Shown: positions 1-13,800 of the stretch, in pieces
How the letters are laid out: each line of letters opens with the position of its first letter
Numbering within the stretch: position 1 is the stretch's first letter
Origin: Hydractinia symbiolongicarpus
Taxonomy: Eukaryota; Cnidaria; Hydrozoa; Anthoathecata; Hydractiniidae
Assembly: GCF_029227915.1 (NCBI RefSeq)
Contig: NC_079878.1
Span: 23,649,501 to 23,713,500 of the forward strand
DNA: 64,000 bases
Direction of reading: 5' to 3'
Position numbers and translations under genes: made by a program
Notes under the pieces: model-generated
Seen by the model: the letters and a program-made list of their open reading frames with translations, nothing else
Told to the model about the DNA's origin: nothing
The model's database searches: none

Positions 1-1719
1 TCGAACTCGAATCACGTGTTTCAGCGGCTTAAAGTCAGTAATTCACAGAACGGAATTGGAGTGCAGCGGAAAAAAGAAAGAAATGCGATGTCGGCAAAAT
101 ATCGTAAAGATTACGGGACTTGTCGAGGCAATTTTCACTAGAACGACAAAACACACTAACCATCACCGAATATTTTTACTCTGAATTTCACACTGAGGTG
201 TTTCAATATCTTGGAAAGTTAACGAGAATTGTATGAGCATAAAAGTCTTTCAAAGTTCTGCGTTGGCGGCAACATTTTTAAAGTTTTAACAAATATTTAA
301 GGTGAAATTCTTCTCATTCAGAGTTCACGCTAGAATGTAGCTGTTTCACCTCACCGCAGTGTGACTAAATTTATTGTTCTTTTATATAGATTTTTATTTT
401 GTGTATAATACCTTAATCTTCCCGTTCTCGCAGGAACGAAATCTGCAAAAATATACCCGCTGTTCCGTAAAACCATATTTTAAATATTCCCGCCATAACT
501 TGCTTAGCCGCCATGTTTTACATTGGCAATCAAGCCACAGTCGTATCTACTTGAACTACAAATTTCTAGGAATTTTATTGTTTTTATTGCATTTATAACT
601 TTCTATTTATGATTGGTCAAAACTAACCAATCAAGAAGTCGTATTTTACTTTAATAAAGTTGCTCTTTTGTAAAAATCCTTTTCATGCATCTAATTTTTG
701 CACGGCCTATATGTATTTAAAAAGAAACCAAGAGAAAATACAAATGTAACTACAACAGCCGCCATTTTAAAAAGATATGAAAGTTTTGTTTACGTTTTAA
801 TGGCGAGCCATTGTCGTAAAAAGTTAATACTAAATTTAGGCTGCATGGAAGAAAACAAAGCTTACATTAACGTTAAGTAGACTCAAGATTCAAAGAAGAA
901 ATTATAAAAAGAAGCAAAAAAACTGTCTCCTTTTGCTTGAACACACTCTTTTATGTTCATTGCTTTCTGTAAATCTTTTTCCAGTTTAGAACGAGCTAGT
1001 TAGTTTACAAAAATGCAAATTTCAGCAAATTCTTAACCAACGTGGAAAGTTTGAGTGGTTTTTTTCTAAAAAGTAATTTCATTTTAAATTAAATAAAAAA
1101 TCGAATGAGTCAAGTTGTGTATCGCAGCATTTTTACTACACGGAAGAATTTGTCATTCAAGCACTCCTTCACAGAACTAAACACTTTATTGGCTTTCAAT
1201 TCATTTAAACATTACATTTGTATTAACGATGGAGAGCCAAAAAGCTGACATTTAAGTTTCTTAAGATTAGACGCTCTGTTGTCAGTTGTAATCTAACTCC
1301 TTGGTTTCATTAATTGAAAGTTAGACACGTAATATCAATGCAATGCCGTTCGTATGGCTATGGGTGTTTTAAAAAGTACTTACTCGTCATTACCCCAAAA
1401 AATGAAGAAAAAATCAACAATAAAAAACAGGATTTTCCGCTCCACCTCTAATTGTTTTTAACCATTACAAATTCCAGAAAAAACAGGGTATAGACAAATC
1501 AAAGGTTCACAAAAAGTCACAGTTCCCAGATATTGCAACATTAAATTACCTGCGATGATGCATGAGAAATTCCGATACACGATAGACTTAAGGGTTACGT
1601 AAAAAATAGAGTATTCATATGCATTACTTTATTCTCCTAGGATAGACGAACTGGAGATCTTAAAGAAAATTTGATGAATTTATTTTACACATGGTTTTGC
1701 TTATGTAGTTTTCTTTAAA
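1..1719. other. Non-coding, nothing recognised
   Basis: A+T-rich sequence with only short ORFs of biased composition (374-598, 698-880). No splice-consistent coding sequence or known repeat was identified. Confidence 0.6.
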
Positions 1720-1840
1720 CTAGTCAGTAGTCCGTGAATAAATACACGGGTTTTCTATCATTAAGCATTTCGTGTTTCCGTAACACGACTTTTTTCTCGC
1801 GCGAAAACAGACAAACGGAATACGGCTATTATTAGAGAGA
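1720..1840 (-). mobile_element. Helitron-like short element, distal unit of a tandem pair
   Basis: Minus-strand 5' end TCTCTCTAATAATAGCC abuts the 3' end of the next unit. The 3' end is a decayed hairpin (CCCGTGTATTTATTCACGG) followed by CTAG at 1723-1720 and then T. Internal GAAACACGAAATGC is shared with the other copies. Shorter than its neighbour, with an internal deletion. Confidence 0.7.
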
Positions 1841-2017
1841 CTAGTTGTTGCCCGTGAAAAAATCCACGGGTTCGCCCGTCCTTCATATTTACTCGTCGCG
1901 GCAAAGTGGATAAAAATATATCGCATTTGATATTCGTGTTTCCGTAACATCATTTCCTAACTCAGCGGGGGGTCCGCGCAGAGACAGACAGACGGAATAC
2001 GGCTATTATAATAGAGA
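1841..2017 (-). mobile_element. Helitron-like short element, full-length unit (177 bp)
   Basis: On the minus strand it starts TCTCTATTATAATAGCCG (preceded by A), then CCGTCTGTCTGTC, GAAACACGAATATC and a TATCGCATTT-complement module. It ends in the hairpin CCCGTGGATTTTTTCACGGG, about eight bases and then CTAG, followed by T. A 5' TC, a 3' hairpin and CTRR, and an A/T target are the accepted Helitron signature. Non-autonomous: no Rep/helicase. Confidence 0.75.
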
Positions 2018-4892
2018 TATCCCCCTTTTTTAGTCATCTTGAAACAAAAAGATTTGCGGTTCGCACCAAGTATTTAAATTAAAATAAAGAAATAGATATT
2101 AAAACACGTACACATAAGTCCTTGACAAAAATAATAAGAATAATTTAATGATTTGATTCACGATTCACCCCCCCCCCCCCCCTAATTTACGCCGTTTTCT
2201 TTAAGGCTTTTATGTGGACACATAAAATATTTCGCCAAGCCTTCATCCACAGGTCCAAATTATGCCGAACGGAAAAATTGACGCCAGCGGAACAAAGTTG
2301 AGTGAAACAATAAGATGTTTATTTACGCATTAGGAAAATCAGAATACATTAAAAAAGATTGTTATTTAGAAACAAGAAAACGCAAAATTTCGCGAGATTA
2401 ATTTTGAAAATTTGCGAATAATGATTTTCCAAATAGTTCTCGCGGCAACTGGTTTTTTCAAAATTGACAAAATCTCGCAAAATTTGATTCTCTATAGTTA
2501 GTTATTCACTGAATCAGGCTTTGTGTTCATCCAGCATAAGAAGGTTGCTGTGTTTGTGAATGAAACAGGTATGCTATGATACCTTATATATTAGACAGCA
2601 CATCTATTTTGCTCAGCCATTTTTGGGGTAACGAAAAACAAACTGGGTTTTTTTACTCTCAATCTCTATTCTTCTCCGATCACTACTTATGCGCTATCTT
2701 CTATAATTTTGTTGCTTCAGTCTTAATTAAGCGATCGTCTGCTGCGAAGTTGGTAATGCAATTTCATCTTACTGGAGACTTGGTGAGTTGGACAAATCCT
2801 AGACAAGCAACAAGTCGCAGGTTGATGTCCCGCCTATGTTATGCTCACACTGCGATCAGAATCCGAATAATTTTAATAAGAAAAACAACAATATTTTCTC
2901 AGAACCTAGTTTTATTGTATATAAATTTAATGTATATGCTTCAAAAAGCTGAAAAGAGAGCATGCCACATTTTTGCTAGATACAACTTTTGAAATGTTGC
3001 CAACGACAATAATAGCCACTATCTTCCTACGAATTCAGAAGTGAGTAACACATTATCCCCTTCCCCAGCCTACTACCCACCGACTCACTTTAGGAATCAA
3101 ATCTTCAGCGGTAATTCACGTTATTGTAGTCTCCACAAAATTTTAATTTTACATCGCAATTTCTGTTCAACTATAACTTTTTTTTATATCTAATGGTGGA
3201 GAGATTGGCTCTCTTGTCCCAAGTAACAAACAAGGTATTATCATAGGTAGATATTTTCAGCGTAAAAATGCTAAGCGGCAATTGCCATCTCTTCACCAGT
3301 ACCTATGCTACCAAAAATAATTTCAATATGCGAATTTTAGTTTCGTAAAAACCTGCAGTAAAAAAACAAGCTTTAGGAAACATTTTTCCGTTATAAGAAA
3401 CATTCGAAACTGTTTATCTTTTATAAAAGGAGAGGTGAGTCACCTTATAAGGAGACGATTAAAAAAACCCACAAAAACTCTTCTTCTCTTTCTGCAATGT
3501 TTTTGCTTACAAAATTATCAATTTTCATTCTGTTTGTACAGCTCAAACGGAGTGCAAAGAGAAGAACAATATAAGTTTTAAAGTGTATACATTTGTATCA
3601 GTCGTGATCGCTTTCTCAGATTCACTTAAACTAAGACTTCGTGCTGCAGTTTTAGAAACAATGTGGTCGTGTTTTTGTGCTACTATCTTGTTAAGAATGA
3701 CTTTAATGCTTTATCTAACTTTGTAAGTGATTTAAATGTCACGCATGGGCAGAAATAATTAGTAAACGATGCCATACAGTAATATGGGTATACTAAAAGC
3801 ATTTATTGTATCCTAATGTGTGACATCGGTAAACTTAACTTTGCTAATTTTCTCACTAATTTAAGTACAACAGTAACAAATTTAGATCTCTGTCCTTCTT
3901 CGAAATAGAAGAAAATGCTACGAATCTGGTCCCAATAACACAAATTGTTGGTGCTAACAAGTTTTAGAGATTTTTCCGTATTGGAAGGGTTGGTTTAAAA
4001 TTACCTTGAAGTAACAAGCAAATGGTTTTATAAGGACGGGCGTATGCGTTTGACGTACGTGTTAGAAGGGTCAGAAGTAGTTCATTGATTGAATAAAACA
4101 GAGAGTAAATAATATTCTTATGTGCATACGTAATTAATATCTTGACGAACAAGCTGTTAAAAAAGATTTGTAGTCACAAAGTATATAAGTAATAAAATTG
4201 CCCACTAATGTCCTAATTTCACAGGGTCACAAAAGTATCCGTCTGATGGGTAGGTCCTCTTCATGGAGATGGCCGCTTCAAAGAAATATAGTCGCGTTAT
4301 GGAGATGTCCTCTTTATGGAGATGGCTGCTTTATGGAGATTGCGCTATAGCGACTGTACCTTTAAACATAAACGAGAGTTTTGCGTGCGACGAACATTCA
4401 TAAAATGTAAGATACAAGAAGAGTTTAATCAACCTGTAGAGAAACTTACGTGAATGTTTTTTTTAGATTCTTCCCTCTTTTCCGCGTAGTGTTCTTTTGC
4501 CATTTTTGCTTTCTGGGCACTACTTTTTTGGGACAAACAAAGGAACATTTATATTAGCTTGTGTTCCTATGTAACTTTTACGGTATTTTTTAAACATCGT
4601 ACGGAAACAAAATAATTGTGTAATTATCGTCTAAAAATTTTAATCTAAAAGGTAGTTTTAACTTTTAATTTTGCTGTATTTCGTTTGTTTTTAATCAACA
4701 ATGATTCAAACGTTTTACTTTATCCCATTTGTGCGCTATATCGGGAGCAGTGTAAACCCAGCTTAACCTAATAAAATTCGGGTCTGTGATATTACAGCGC
4801 AACATGTAAAAGTATGTGTATATAGTTTATTAAAATAATATGGTGATAGTAATCAGCAGCGTTAACATTTTATTCTGCACGGACCATCGAAC
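2018..4892. other. Upstream region of the ELAPOR-like gene
   Basis: Contains a 14-bp C run at about 2168-2182 and a short series of TTATGGAGATGGC-type repeats at 4260-4345. The promoter must be here, but no TATA box or initiator could be chosen. The 138-codon frame at 2576-2992 has no protein-like pattern. Confidence 0.5.
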
Positions 4893-7800
4893 ATGGCGGC
4901 GATGTTGCGGGAAGGACTAACATTAGTTTTGTTTTGTAGCGTTTTGTTTTACACTTCTGCAGCTCAACCCAAAAAAGAACTGGAACCTTGTAAACCCCAA
5001 GATTTTGTTCCTCATGTTTTACCATGTGATGTAAACAGGGAGAAGAAGGTTGTTTATTACTTAAATAAAACCTGGTTAGCGCATTTTTTTTCTGTTTTTT
5101 ATTGACTGTAAATGTAGCTAATTACCACTATTTCCTAGCTTATTACAGACTTTAGTTGGGTGTTATGTTTTATAATTATGTTTACCTGTCGAAACAATTT
5201 CTAGAATAACACCAGGAAATAAGTTTTCAAGATCTGGCCAAAATTTATGCATCAATGTTTTTGTGATTTGCCTGAACAAACGGTTCTCTGTTGAGAATGA
5301 AATACGGATGTGCTATGATAAATATTCACCTATGTATACACACCATCCGGATAAACTATCTGAGTTCATCACTAACATATTGCCGCACGTAGTGTAGGGG
5401 GTTCGTCTGCAGCTCCCAGTTCTGGGGACCGCCGATCGAATCCCGCTCACTGCCAGGCAGTATATGTTAGTGATTACCAAAGTAGTTTTTCTACAATATA
5501 GCTAGAAGTTGAAATTTTTTATCTGTGACAGTATAAGCCATAGCTTTAACTGTGTATATATGTTTTTGCTTTAGCTTCAGCTACAAGAACAATGAAAACA
5601 AAATAATACACAACTTTACCAGTTTGTTACAGTTTTAATGTCCTTTGTATGTTTAGGGTTGCTGTCAAGTCAATATCTTTTTATGCCATGAAATTAATTA
5701 TTAGAACTAGAAATAAAAAATATTATTGTTTAGGCTCAAATGCCTGTTAAATTTATATATACACTCTGTTCACTTTCTTTTTCATACAGAAAATGAGTGT
5801 ACATATGTATGTGGCGCCGTAGATTAGTGGTTATAGCTTTCGTACTCTGTGCGGGAGACCGGGGTTCGATTCCTCTTGACGGCGATTCAACATGGCCGAG
5901 TGAATGTTACCATAGCCCCGTGTTAACCCAAGCCATGTGAGGGAAATTGGGGAGATGGCACACTGTGTGGGCCGTTGGATGTTGCCGGGAGTTGTCTAGT
6001 AGAGCGTGGGCCCTAATAATTGGGTCTGCATAGCTCAAAATGAGCATTAAATACTCTAGGACTCTCCATCTAAGCCATGGCCCCTCCTGGAAATAATAGA
6101 CAGGGTATATCCCTCGATATTTGTGAGGCTAGCCATGTAAAATATGCACATCTATCTATCTATGTATGTATATGTATAGGTAGGTATAGGTATACGTATA
6201 GGTATAGGTACACGTATACGTATATGTATAGGTATACATATATGGGTAGGTATACGTATAGATATACCTATGCGTATACCTATACATATAAATATACCTA
6301 TACATATACATATATATATATATATTATGACTGTTATACCAATAACAATTTTATATATTATATATGTAAAATGTTGAATTGCAAGATATGTTTTAAAAGA
6401 TCAGCAAGGCTGGAAAATGTGCAGAGATTCCATGTTTTACATGGCTAGCCTCACAAATATCAAGGGATATAAGTTTTTTAATGTTTTTACTTTATGAATT
6501 TCCATACAATTTTTCTGCTGAAAGCAAACAAGATTTTGTATTTCATTGGTATTGGGGTGTCTTTCAAACACCAAACAGCATTGATAGTTAGGATTAATTA
6601 AAAAGAAGAATCGATGTTTATTTATCAAGATATAAAATACTTTGAGTTGACCAGATGTTTTGAAATTGCAGGTTGCATAATATGTACCAAATTTTTATTG
6701 ACAAGCTTTTGGATTTATCTATTTACTAAAGTTTTTTCTTTTAGAAATCTGTTTATGTTTTTTTAATCTTGTGCTTAACATTATTTCTTTAATTGAGATG
6801 TTTGATAACATAATAGACATTTTTTGTTTACAAATTCTGTGTTTAATCTGTTGTAATAGATAAAATCAAATTAATGATCGTATATAAATAATGCATGTAC
6901 ATGCTATGAGGCTTATTTTATTCTTTTTATTTCATAGAATTTATAATTGTTAACTACTTTTCAGCAATTTAAATAAATAATTGTAACCCTTCAAAATATT
7001 GTAAAAGGGTTTTCCTGTTAAGGTGGCAATAACCCCTTTAAAAATAGGAATTTTTTTTTACATAATTAGTTACAAAAGATTGTTTTCAGACTATATATTC
7101 ATTTTTTTTCTGTTGTAACACACTTGTCACGATTTTATGGCTAAAATACTATTATCTTTCACCAAAAATATTCAGCCTCAATAATTTCTCTTTAAAATAA
7201 AATTCATGAATAATTAATTAGTTCTGCCGAATATAGTTTAAGTCTAGCGCTTACGAAATTGTACAGGAAGAATTGACGTAATTATTATACAACAAAGATG
7301 GTACACTGCACAAGCTTTAACTTTCAATAGCATTTTCGTTTTGCTTTAAAATTTTCAGACATGCTTGGTGAACCATGCAGCCATGATACAGTGTGCGGAA
7401 ATCTTTCTATTTGTAATATGTTTCTTTTAACGGTGTTCAATGCAGCGGGGGATGCTAACAAAGAATCTTTTGAAAAACACAAAAGGCTATTGTTAAAAAA
7501 TAAGAATGAACAAAAAAATCCGCACACCGTTTTAACAGGGTTAACCCAAGGTTTATTTCAAACCAGAAGCTGATGAAACATAACGAGATTGTAAAAAGTT
7601 GGAGCTCCTAGAAGCTGATTTTTTTCTTGTTTATAATACATTTTTAATAAAGAGATATCTGCTGACTCAGCAATTTTAGTGTTAAATTTTAATCATTTTA
7701 TTATGTATTAAGGCCTATATTTTCAGGAAATAGTAAAAAAGGTAAGAATAAAATACTGAGTAAATAATTCAGCTATTTGGACAGCTAAAAAAGGGTTACT

Positions 7801-10800
7801 GCCACCTTAAGTTTATAAAATATTTTGCATTTTTTATTTAATTAAGCATGCTTTTTAACTGCTAATTAGAAAATCCACAGTCATTGCTATCTTGTAATGA
7901 GCTTTTGGCATATTTAATAGGTTTATAATGTTTAGCACAAGCTGTTTGGGTCTACCATCAGTCATTAAGGTAATTAAATACTTAACCACTAGACATGCCT
8001 TCATGCAATCAAACCTACTAAAGCTTTGTTAAATCCAATTATTAAATTAAAGGAATTATTTTCTTTAATAATCAATAAGAAGTTTGTACAAAAACAATTA
8101 TGTATAAACCATAAATTTACCAAATAAATTAATTGTGTCATACAAAAATTTTTTTACAGCTGGTAAGGTCACAGTTTATAATAAATTTTGCTTTACATAA
8201 GCTGTACAAAGGCCATGCGGAATGCGGCTATATTAAATTATTCCACTTAAAATAAAAGAAATCATCTTGTTTCCTGTCAGAGCGTTAAATCATTTACATT
8301 AATCTGCCCTGGCTATACTCAATAAGTTTGCAGTCTCCAAATTATGGGTTATTCAGCAAAAATTAGGAGACCTGGAATGAGTAAATAAGTGTCATTTTGG
8401 CAATAATTATGCTAATCAATTCACCTTTCAGGCTTCTCATTTTGAGGTACGCGATCGCGTTCCTACGCCCTATTGTGTACCTGAATTACGTGAGGCACGG
8501 GAAGAACCACATACCTCCGTTGACAGATTACTTCCTAATGAAAGATAGTCATATTTAAAAATCCACATGCCATGATGCTAGCAATGTGTTAGTTACAGTC
8601 TTTTCTTGGTGGGACACTTTTAGATCTCAGAATTATTGAATAATCCCAGTCCTTTTAATCCTTGAGCAAGCCTATTCATAGCCAACCTGATCATCCTAGC
8701 TAATTCACCAACTTCTGACTTAGTTAAAAGAACTACGTAGACATAAATCTCTTTTGCCTGGCCCTTTCATCGTTGGTAACCAGGTCTTACACAAGAAATC
8801 CAGCCATGTGGTTCTTGACTAATGCGGAGGTGAACACCAACAGAGTACGGATGAGGCCTTTCTGCAAAATTGTACTTACAGGCAGAACAGACATTTTATC
8901 ATGGATTTAATTGCAGATAAGATTTTCATTTGACAAAGCAATTGAAAACCATAGCTGGTCCAAATTTAATGATGGATTTTTTTCTTTATGCTGCAAGTAT
9001 TATTCAAACAATTTTTAAAACGAAACTCACATGCTGTTGTCTGTATAAATTTTGTTAAAATGTAGCTAAACCTTCCGAAGGAATTTTAAAGTTTTATTTA
9101 AGCCATGTTGATAAAGATTTTTTGAATTTGAAAACAAAGCATATGTTTGCCTATTTGCTTGTAATGACCTGAAAAATCAACAAAATATTTATGAAAATAA
9201 CAGTATAGTCATGCATACTATTTCGGACATGTAGAAAAGGAAGTTAAGGTTGAGAGAATCGCTATACATAGACACTCAATCATTGTGTTTGGGGTTCACG
9301 ATTTAAAACGTCCCCTACTTTTCTACCACAAAATGAATACGCAAAAATGATTAACCTTGGAGCCCGTATCGCACGCCTTTGCACGCGCGTTGTTACACAT
9401 ATAAATACCCATTTTAAAAATCGCGTACCCAGAGCAAATTAGGTACGCTACGCAATCGCGTAACATGTTCAACTGGCGTACGTGATTGATCACGTAAGCA
9501 CATATTTACAAAATGAGAAGCCTGCCTTTGTAATATCTATGCATTTATAAAATTTAATAAACATTTCTTAACAGGTCTAAAATAACTTGTGACAGAAAAT
9601 GTCATAATTTGTTGTTCCTTTAATGTGAAAGTATAAAAAATCTTCTTTAAATGGGAATATCTTAAGAACGAAAAAAAAAAAAAATTTGAAAGACTTGTTA
9701 ACCAACCTTTTAACCTCTATAATATAAGTCCAACATCATTTTATACCCTAGATTCCCTTTTAATACTTAATCATGAAATAGGATAATGTGCTTTGATGAA
9801 CAAGTAATTTATTTATTTATTTTTTATGATGTCTTTTCTTAAACAATAGGTTGATGCTGCTTAAAAAATTAGTCCCATTTTAATTTTAGGTCATACCTGT
9901 CTGGTCTAGTTATTATGCAAGGGTGTAAATGTAAATATAATATATAATTGTTTTGAAAGTTACATAAAGAATAAACTTGTTATTTTAAAAAAAATTTTCT
10001 CACACTAATAATTTACTTTTAAAAAACGATTTTTCTGACCTTGACCTAATAGCACTTTAACAATAATATTCATGCCTAAAATGATCATTTTTGTGTAATT
10101 ACTGTCAAGGATGTGAAAATAAAAATACTTGACTTCACAAACATGTCTGAACGTTCTATAGACCACTTAACTGTCTAAACAATTATACTCCAGACAAAAA
10201 TAAAAATTCATTAGGCCTTTTTTACATCATACTTTCTCTGTGCTGTCTAAATTACTCTGTGGCATTTTCTGTTTATTTTACTTACGTTTCTTTTTTTAAG
10301 CTTTGTACATAATTCTCTTAAACCAAAACTATATGTATCAATTATAAACACAATGTTTTTGTTAAAGTGTTTAATAAATATGAATAATTTTACCACAAAT
10401 GAACAGCATATTGATCAATCTACTACCCTACTGTTAACTCTAAAACCTTTCCTCATGACGTCCATTTAAGACCTGTAATACATGCCATACTTTTCTTTTA
10501 ACCAAATAGTTCTATGTTTGTCCAAATCTAATCTGCAACAATTTTATCAATGTTTTGATGTATGTAAGTAAAGATAAATTTACATTTTTTTTTAACTAAA
10601 TTATATACTGAATTATAATATTTCCACTGACATAAGGGACAGAAGGTTTGACAAAAATGTAGAATTATGGAAATTATATAATATGTAGAATTACGGAATT
10701 AAGGTGTGAGTAAGGGAAAGAAGTGCTATGTATTATAAATCGTGTAACTAAAATTGAATGGTGGTTAATGCATTGACTTAGTTATATTCCAAAAGCATAT

Positions 10801-13800
10801 AAAATTATCTAGACAATGATCAAAATATTATTTGAAAAAAATAATTTTAGATCATAAAAAAACGCCTTAAAAAATGACCCCCTTGTTTAAAAAATTTGCT
10901 CTATTTACAAAACTAAAAGATTTTCATACATTCTGTTTGCAATTTTGTATTCACTATACATATATCTCGGGAGCATTTTTGAATTATGCCTTGAATGTTT
11001 TTACTTTTAAAGATATTTCCCATCAAAGTTAAGTACTAAATTATTCCCTTCGTTTCATCACAAAAACCATCATAACTCGAGTTAGGGTTACATTCACACC
11101 TTAATTCAAAAAAGCATCCGAGATGTATACTCCTCCTTAAAGCTTTTATTGTTTTGTAAATGGAGATTAAAACGTATGGCATACTCTCTGAAAAAATTAA
11201 CTCTGTGAAAAGGAGTTTTAAAGATTTTTTAAAAGTTAGTTCATTATTTTCTGTATAATTCATTCGTCGCCAAAGTAACAAATGTATTTGAACATTTTCT
11301 GTATGATGCGCACATGTCTACTTACTTCCACACTTTGATCATAACGAAACAACATGGATAAGATAACAAATAAGAAGAAGAAAGGACACAGATAAAAGTA
11401 AAAAAATGAAAAAAAATATAACAAAGTTCCACATAAAAATAACGATTGCTTTTTTTATAATCTTTTATGACGGTAATTTCATTATCATAAAAGTTCGCTC
11501 GTCTGAAAGTGAGTAAAAATTATTCTCAAGATGACATATTTATGAACATTCAGAAATATGTTTTTGTGAGTACAATAAGTTATGTGTGTTGTGAATGTAA
11601 AGTAGGTTTTTTTGGAATAAAGACATTCTTTCAGATTTTTTTTCTTTTCTATCAAAAAGCTCGTATTCGATTCTATACGAATGCGTAAAAAAATTTTTTT
11701 TGAAAAAAATGAGATTTTTTCCCTTACTCACACCTTAAATACTAGTTAAATTTCCACTTGGTTGGATGGCAATTCTCTTGTGTAGAGATTACAGTCAAAA
11801 TTATATATAGAATCATATTATTCCATGAACTGTTGTGATACCTAGTTACATATATAAGAGTTGACGCCTGTTTTTTCTACCATTCGAAACTATGTTTCTG
11901 GAATGCAATGGCTTGGTTAATCGTATTTGCTGTATGTCAATTTAATTTATATGTAATATCTAAAAACGTCAAAAAATAACAAATAGGACATTTTAGTTAC
12001 ATCCATTTTGCATAGCCAAGTTGAACACCCTGTAGAAAAATCCACTTTATAAGGAAGACAAACAGTAATGTGCACTGCACATGCACACTTCATCATCATC
12101 ATCATTCTCGGCTTCACGTCCGTTTTCCATGCTAGCATGGGTTGGATGGGGTATATTAATGACCCTCTTCCAATCTGATCTAGACTGTGTTAGATCTAAA
12201 CTCAACTTCCTCTGTATCAAGTCTGTCCTTATAACCTCCTGCCAGGTCTGCCTATGGGCTTTGCCCCAGGAACTATTAAGTCTCTACACTTTCTTACCCA
12301 ATTATCCTCCTCCATTCTTTCCAAGTGCCCCAGCCAATTCAATTTTCTTATCTGGATAACATCTTTAATTCTACGGAGACTTATCCTGCTTCTTAGCTCA
12401 TCTGAACTCTTTCTGTCTCTCAGACTGGCGTTACACATCCACCTAACCATTCTCATATCATTCCTTTCTAAACGGTCAAGATCTTCCTGCTTCACTGCCC
12501 ATGTCTCACTACTGTACAACATAACACTTCTTACACAGGCCTCATACAACCTACCTTTTACCTCAATTAACAGAACTCTGATAGTCAACGAAGGAAGTAA
12601 CTCTCTGAACTTTTTCCAAGCAGAACCTATCCTGCAAGTAACACCCCTTCCCAAACCCCCTTCACTGCCCAACATATCACCTAAGTAACAGAAGTTCTCA
12701 ACTATCTCTAACGAGCCACTGTTGTACATCATTAAAGCTTCTTGAGGCATTTTCTGTGATACACTTTTTCCCTAGCGAGAAAAATTGTCCATTTTACCCC
12801 CTTAATTGTTTCTATTTTATATGCAAACTTTCCAAGGTGAGGTCCATCACACAAAAGAATTAAAAAAAGATGGGCTACTGTTCTCCTTCATCGATACAAT
12901 TTCATCTTTTTACCCTTTCTGAAAATTATAACCTGTTATCAACGGGACAATGCATCAAAAGTGTTTGAAAGCGTCAAAGTTTTTTTATGACTGTTCATTT
13001 GAGAAATATTATTGGTTGTCATTGTTTTTTAATGAATGAGAAAGATTTACTTTTGGTATATACTTTTAGGATTTACTTTGTACATTTGGTTTTATTTATG
13101 TATTCATAAATTTAATTTCATATATTTCTTCTGGGTCTTTGCAGTGTAGAAAACTCTGGCAAACATTTGCTATCACATAAATGAACAATATAAATTGTAG
13201 TTTTTTTAATTCATGTTTATTAAAAAATAAGTTACAACAAATTTTAATGTCTCCTTTTCTTTCCAATGTCTTTTCTTGGAGGCCTCTAGCTGCGGTTTGC
13301 TACGTGTTACACTTTTGCAATGTCATTTTTGTTAATAATTCCACTCTTCTTGTTTTTACGTGGCTAGTTGAAAAAAGGCATATTGTTGGCAAAGAAATGC
13401 TCTCATTGAGGTAAAAACAGACATAATTAAGTTGCACTTTTTATTTTTACACCACCCATTATATACCACCCATTTTTGACAATATATTAAAAAATAATTT
13501 TTGCGTGTAGTTCCCCTTTAATATTAAAGTAAATTTACAAGCTGTAAGCAAACATGAAATCCATCTACCATATTTTCCGGTATATAACCCGCACATCGTA
13601 TAACCCGCAGCTCAGCTTTTTTAGGGAGTTATAAACTAGGTGCTAACAGATACCCGTACCTTTGTATAACCCGCATATCAATCGATGTGTTTTACTTACC
13701 CGCACCTTTGCATAACCCGCATCGTGTTAGGAAAAAAATTCAGCGTATTTTTGCTTACCCTAATCATTTTATAAATGTGCGTGTGTTCTGTTTTTTTCAT

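Noticed and set aside
2576-2992. 138-codon frame
   Set aside because: No conserved-looking pattern, no splice or promoter context, A+T-driven composition.
5391-5450. tRNA gene
   Set aside because: Has A-box-like and B-box-like sequence but no closed cloverleaf, and recurs at 40.6 kb as part of a dispersed repeat.
6077-6448. 123-codon frame rich in Tyr and Thr
   Set aside because: It is translation of a GGTATA/CGTATA microsatellite inside an inverted-repeat element.
12081-12688. Plus-strand frames of 92 and 144 codons
   Set aside because: Antisense shadows of the LINE reverse transcriptase fragment.
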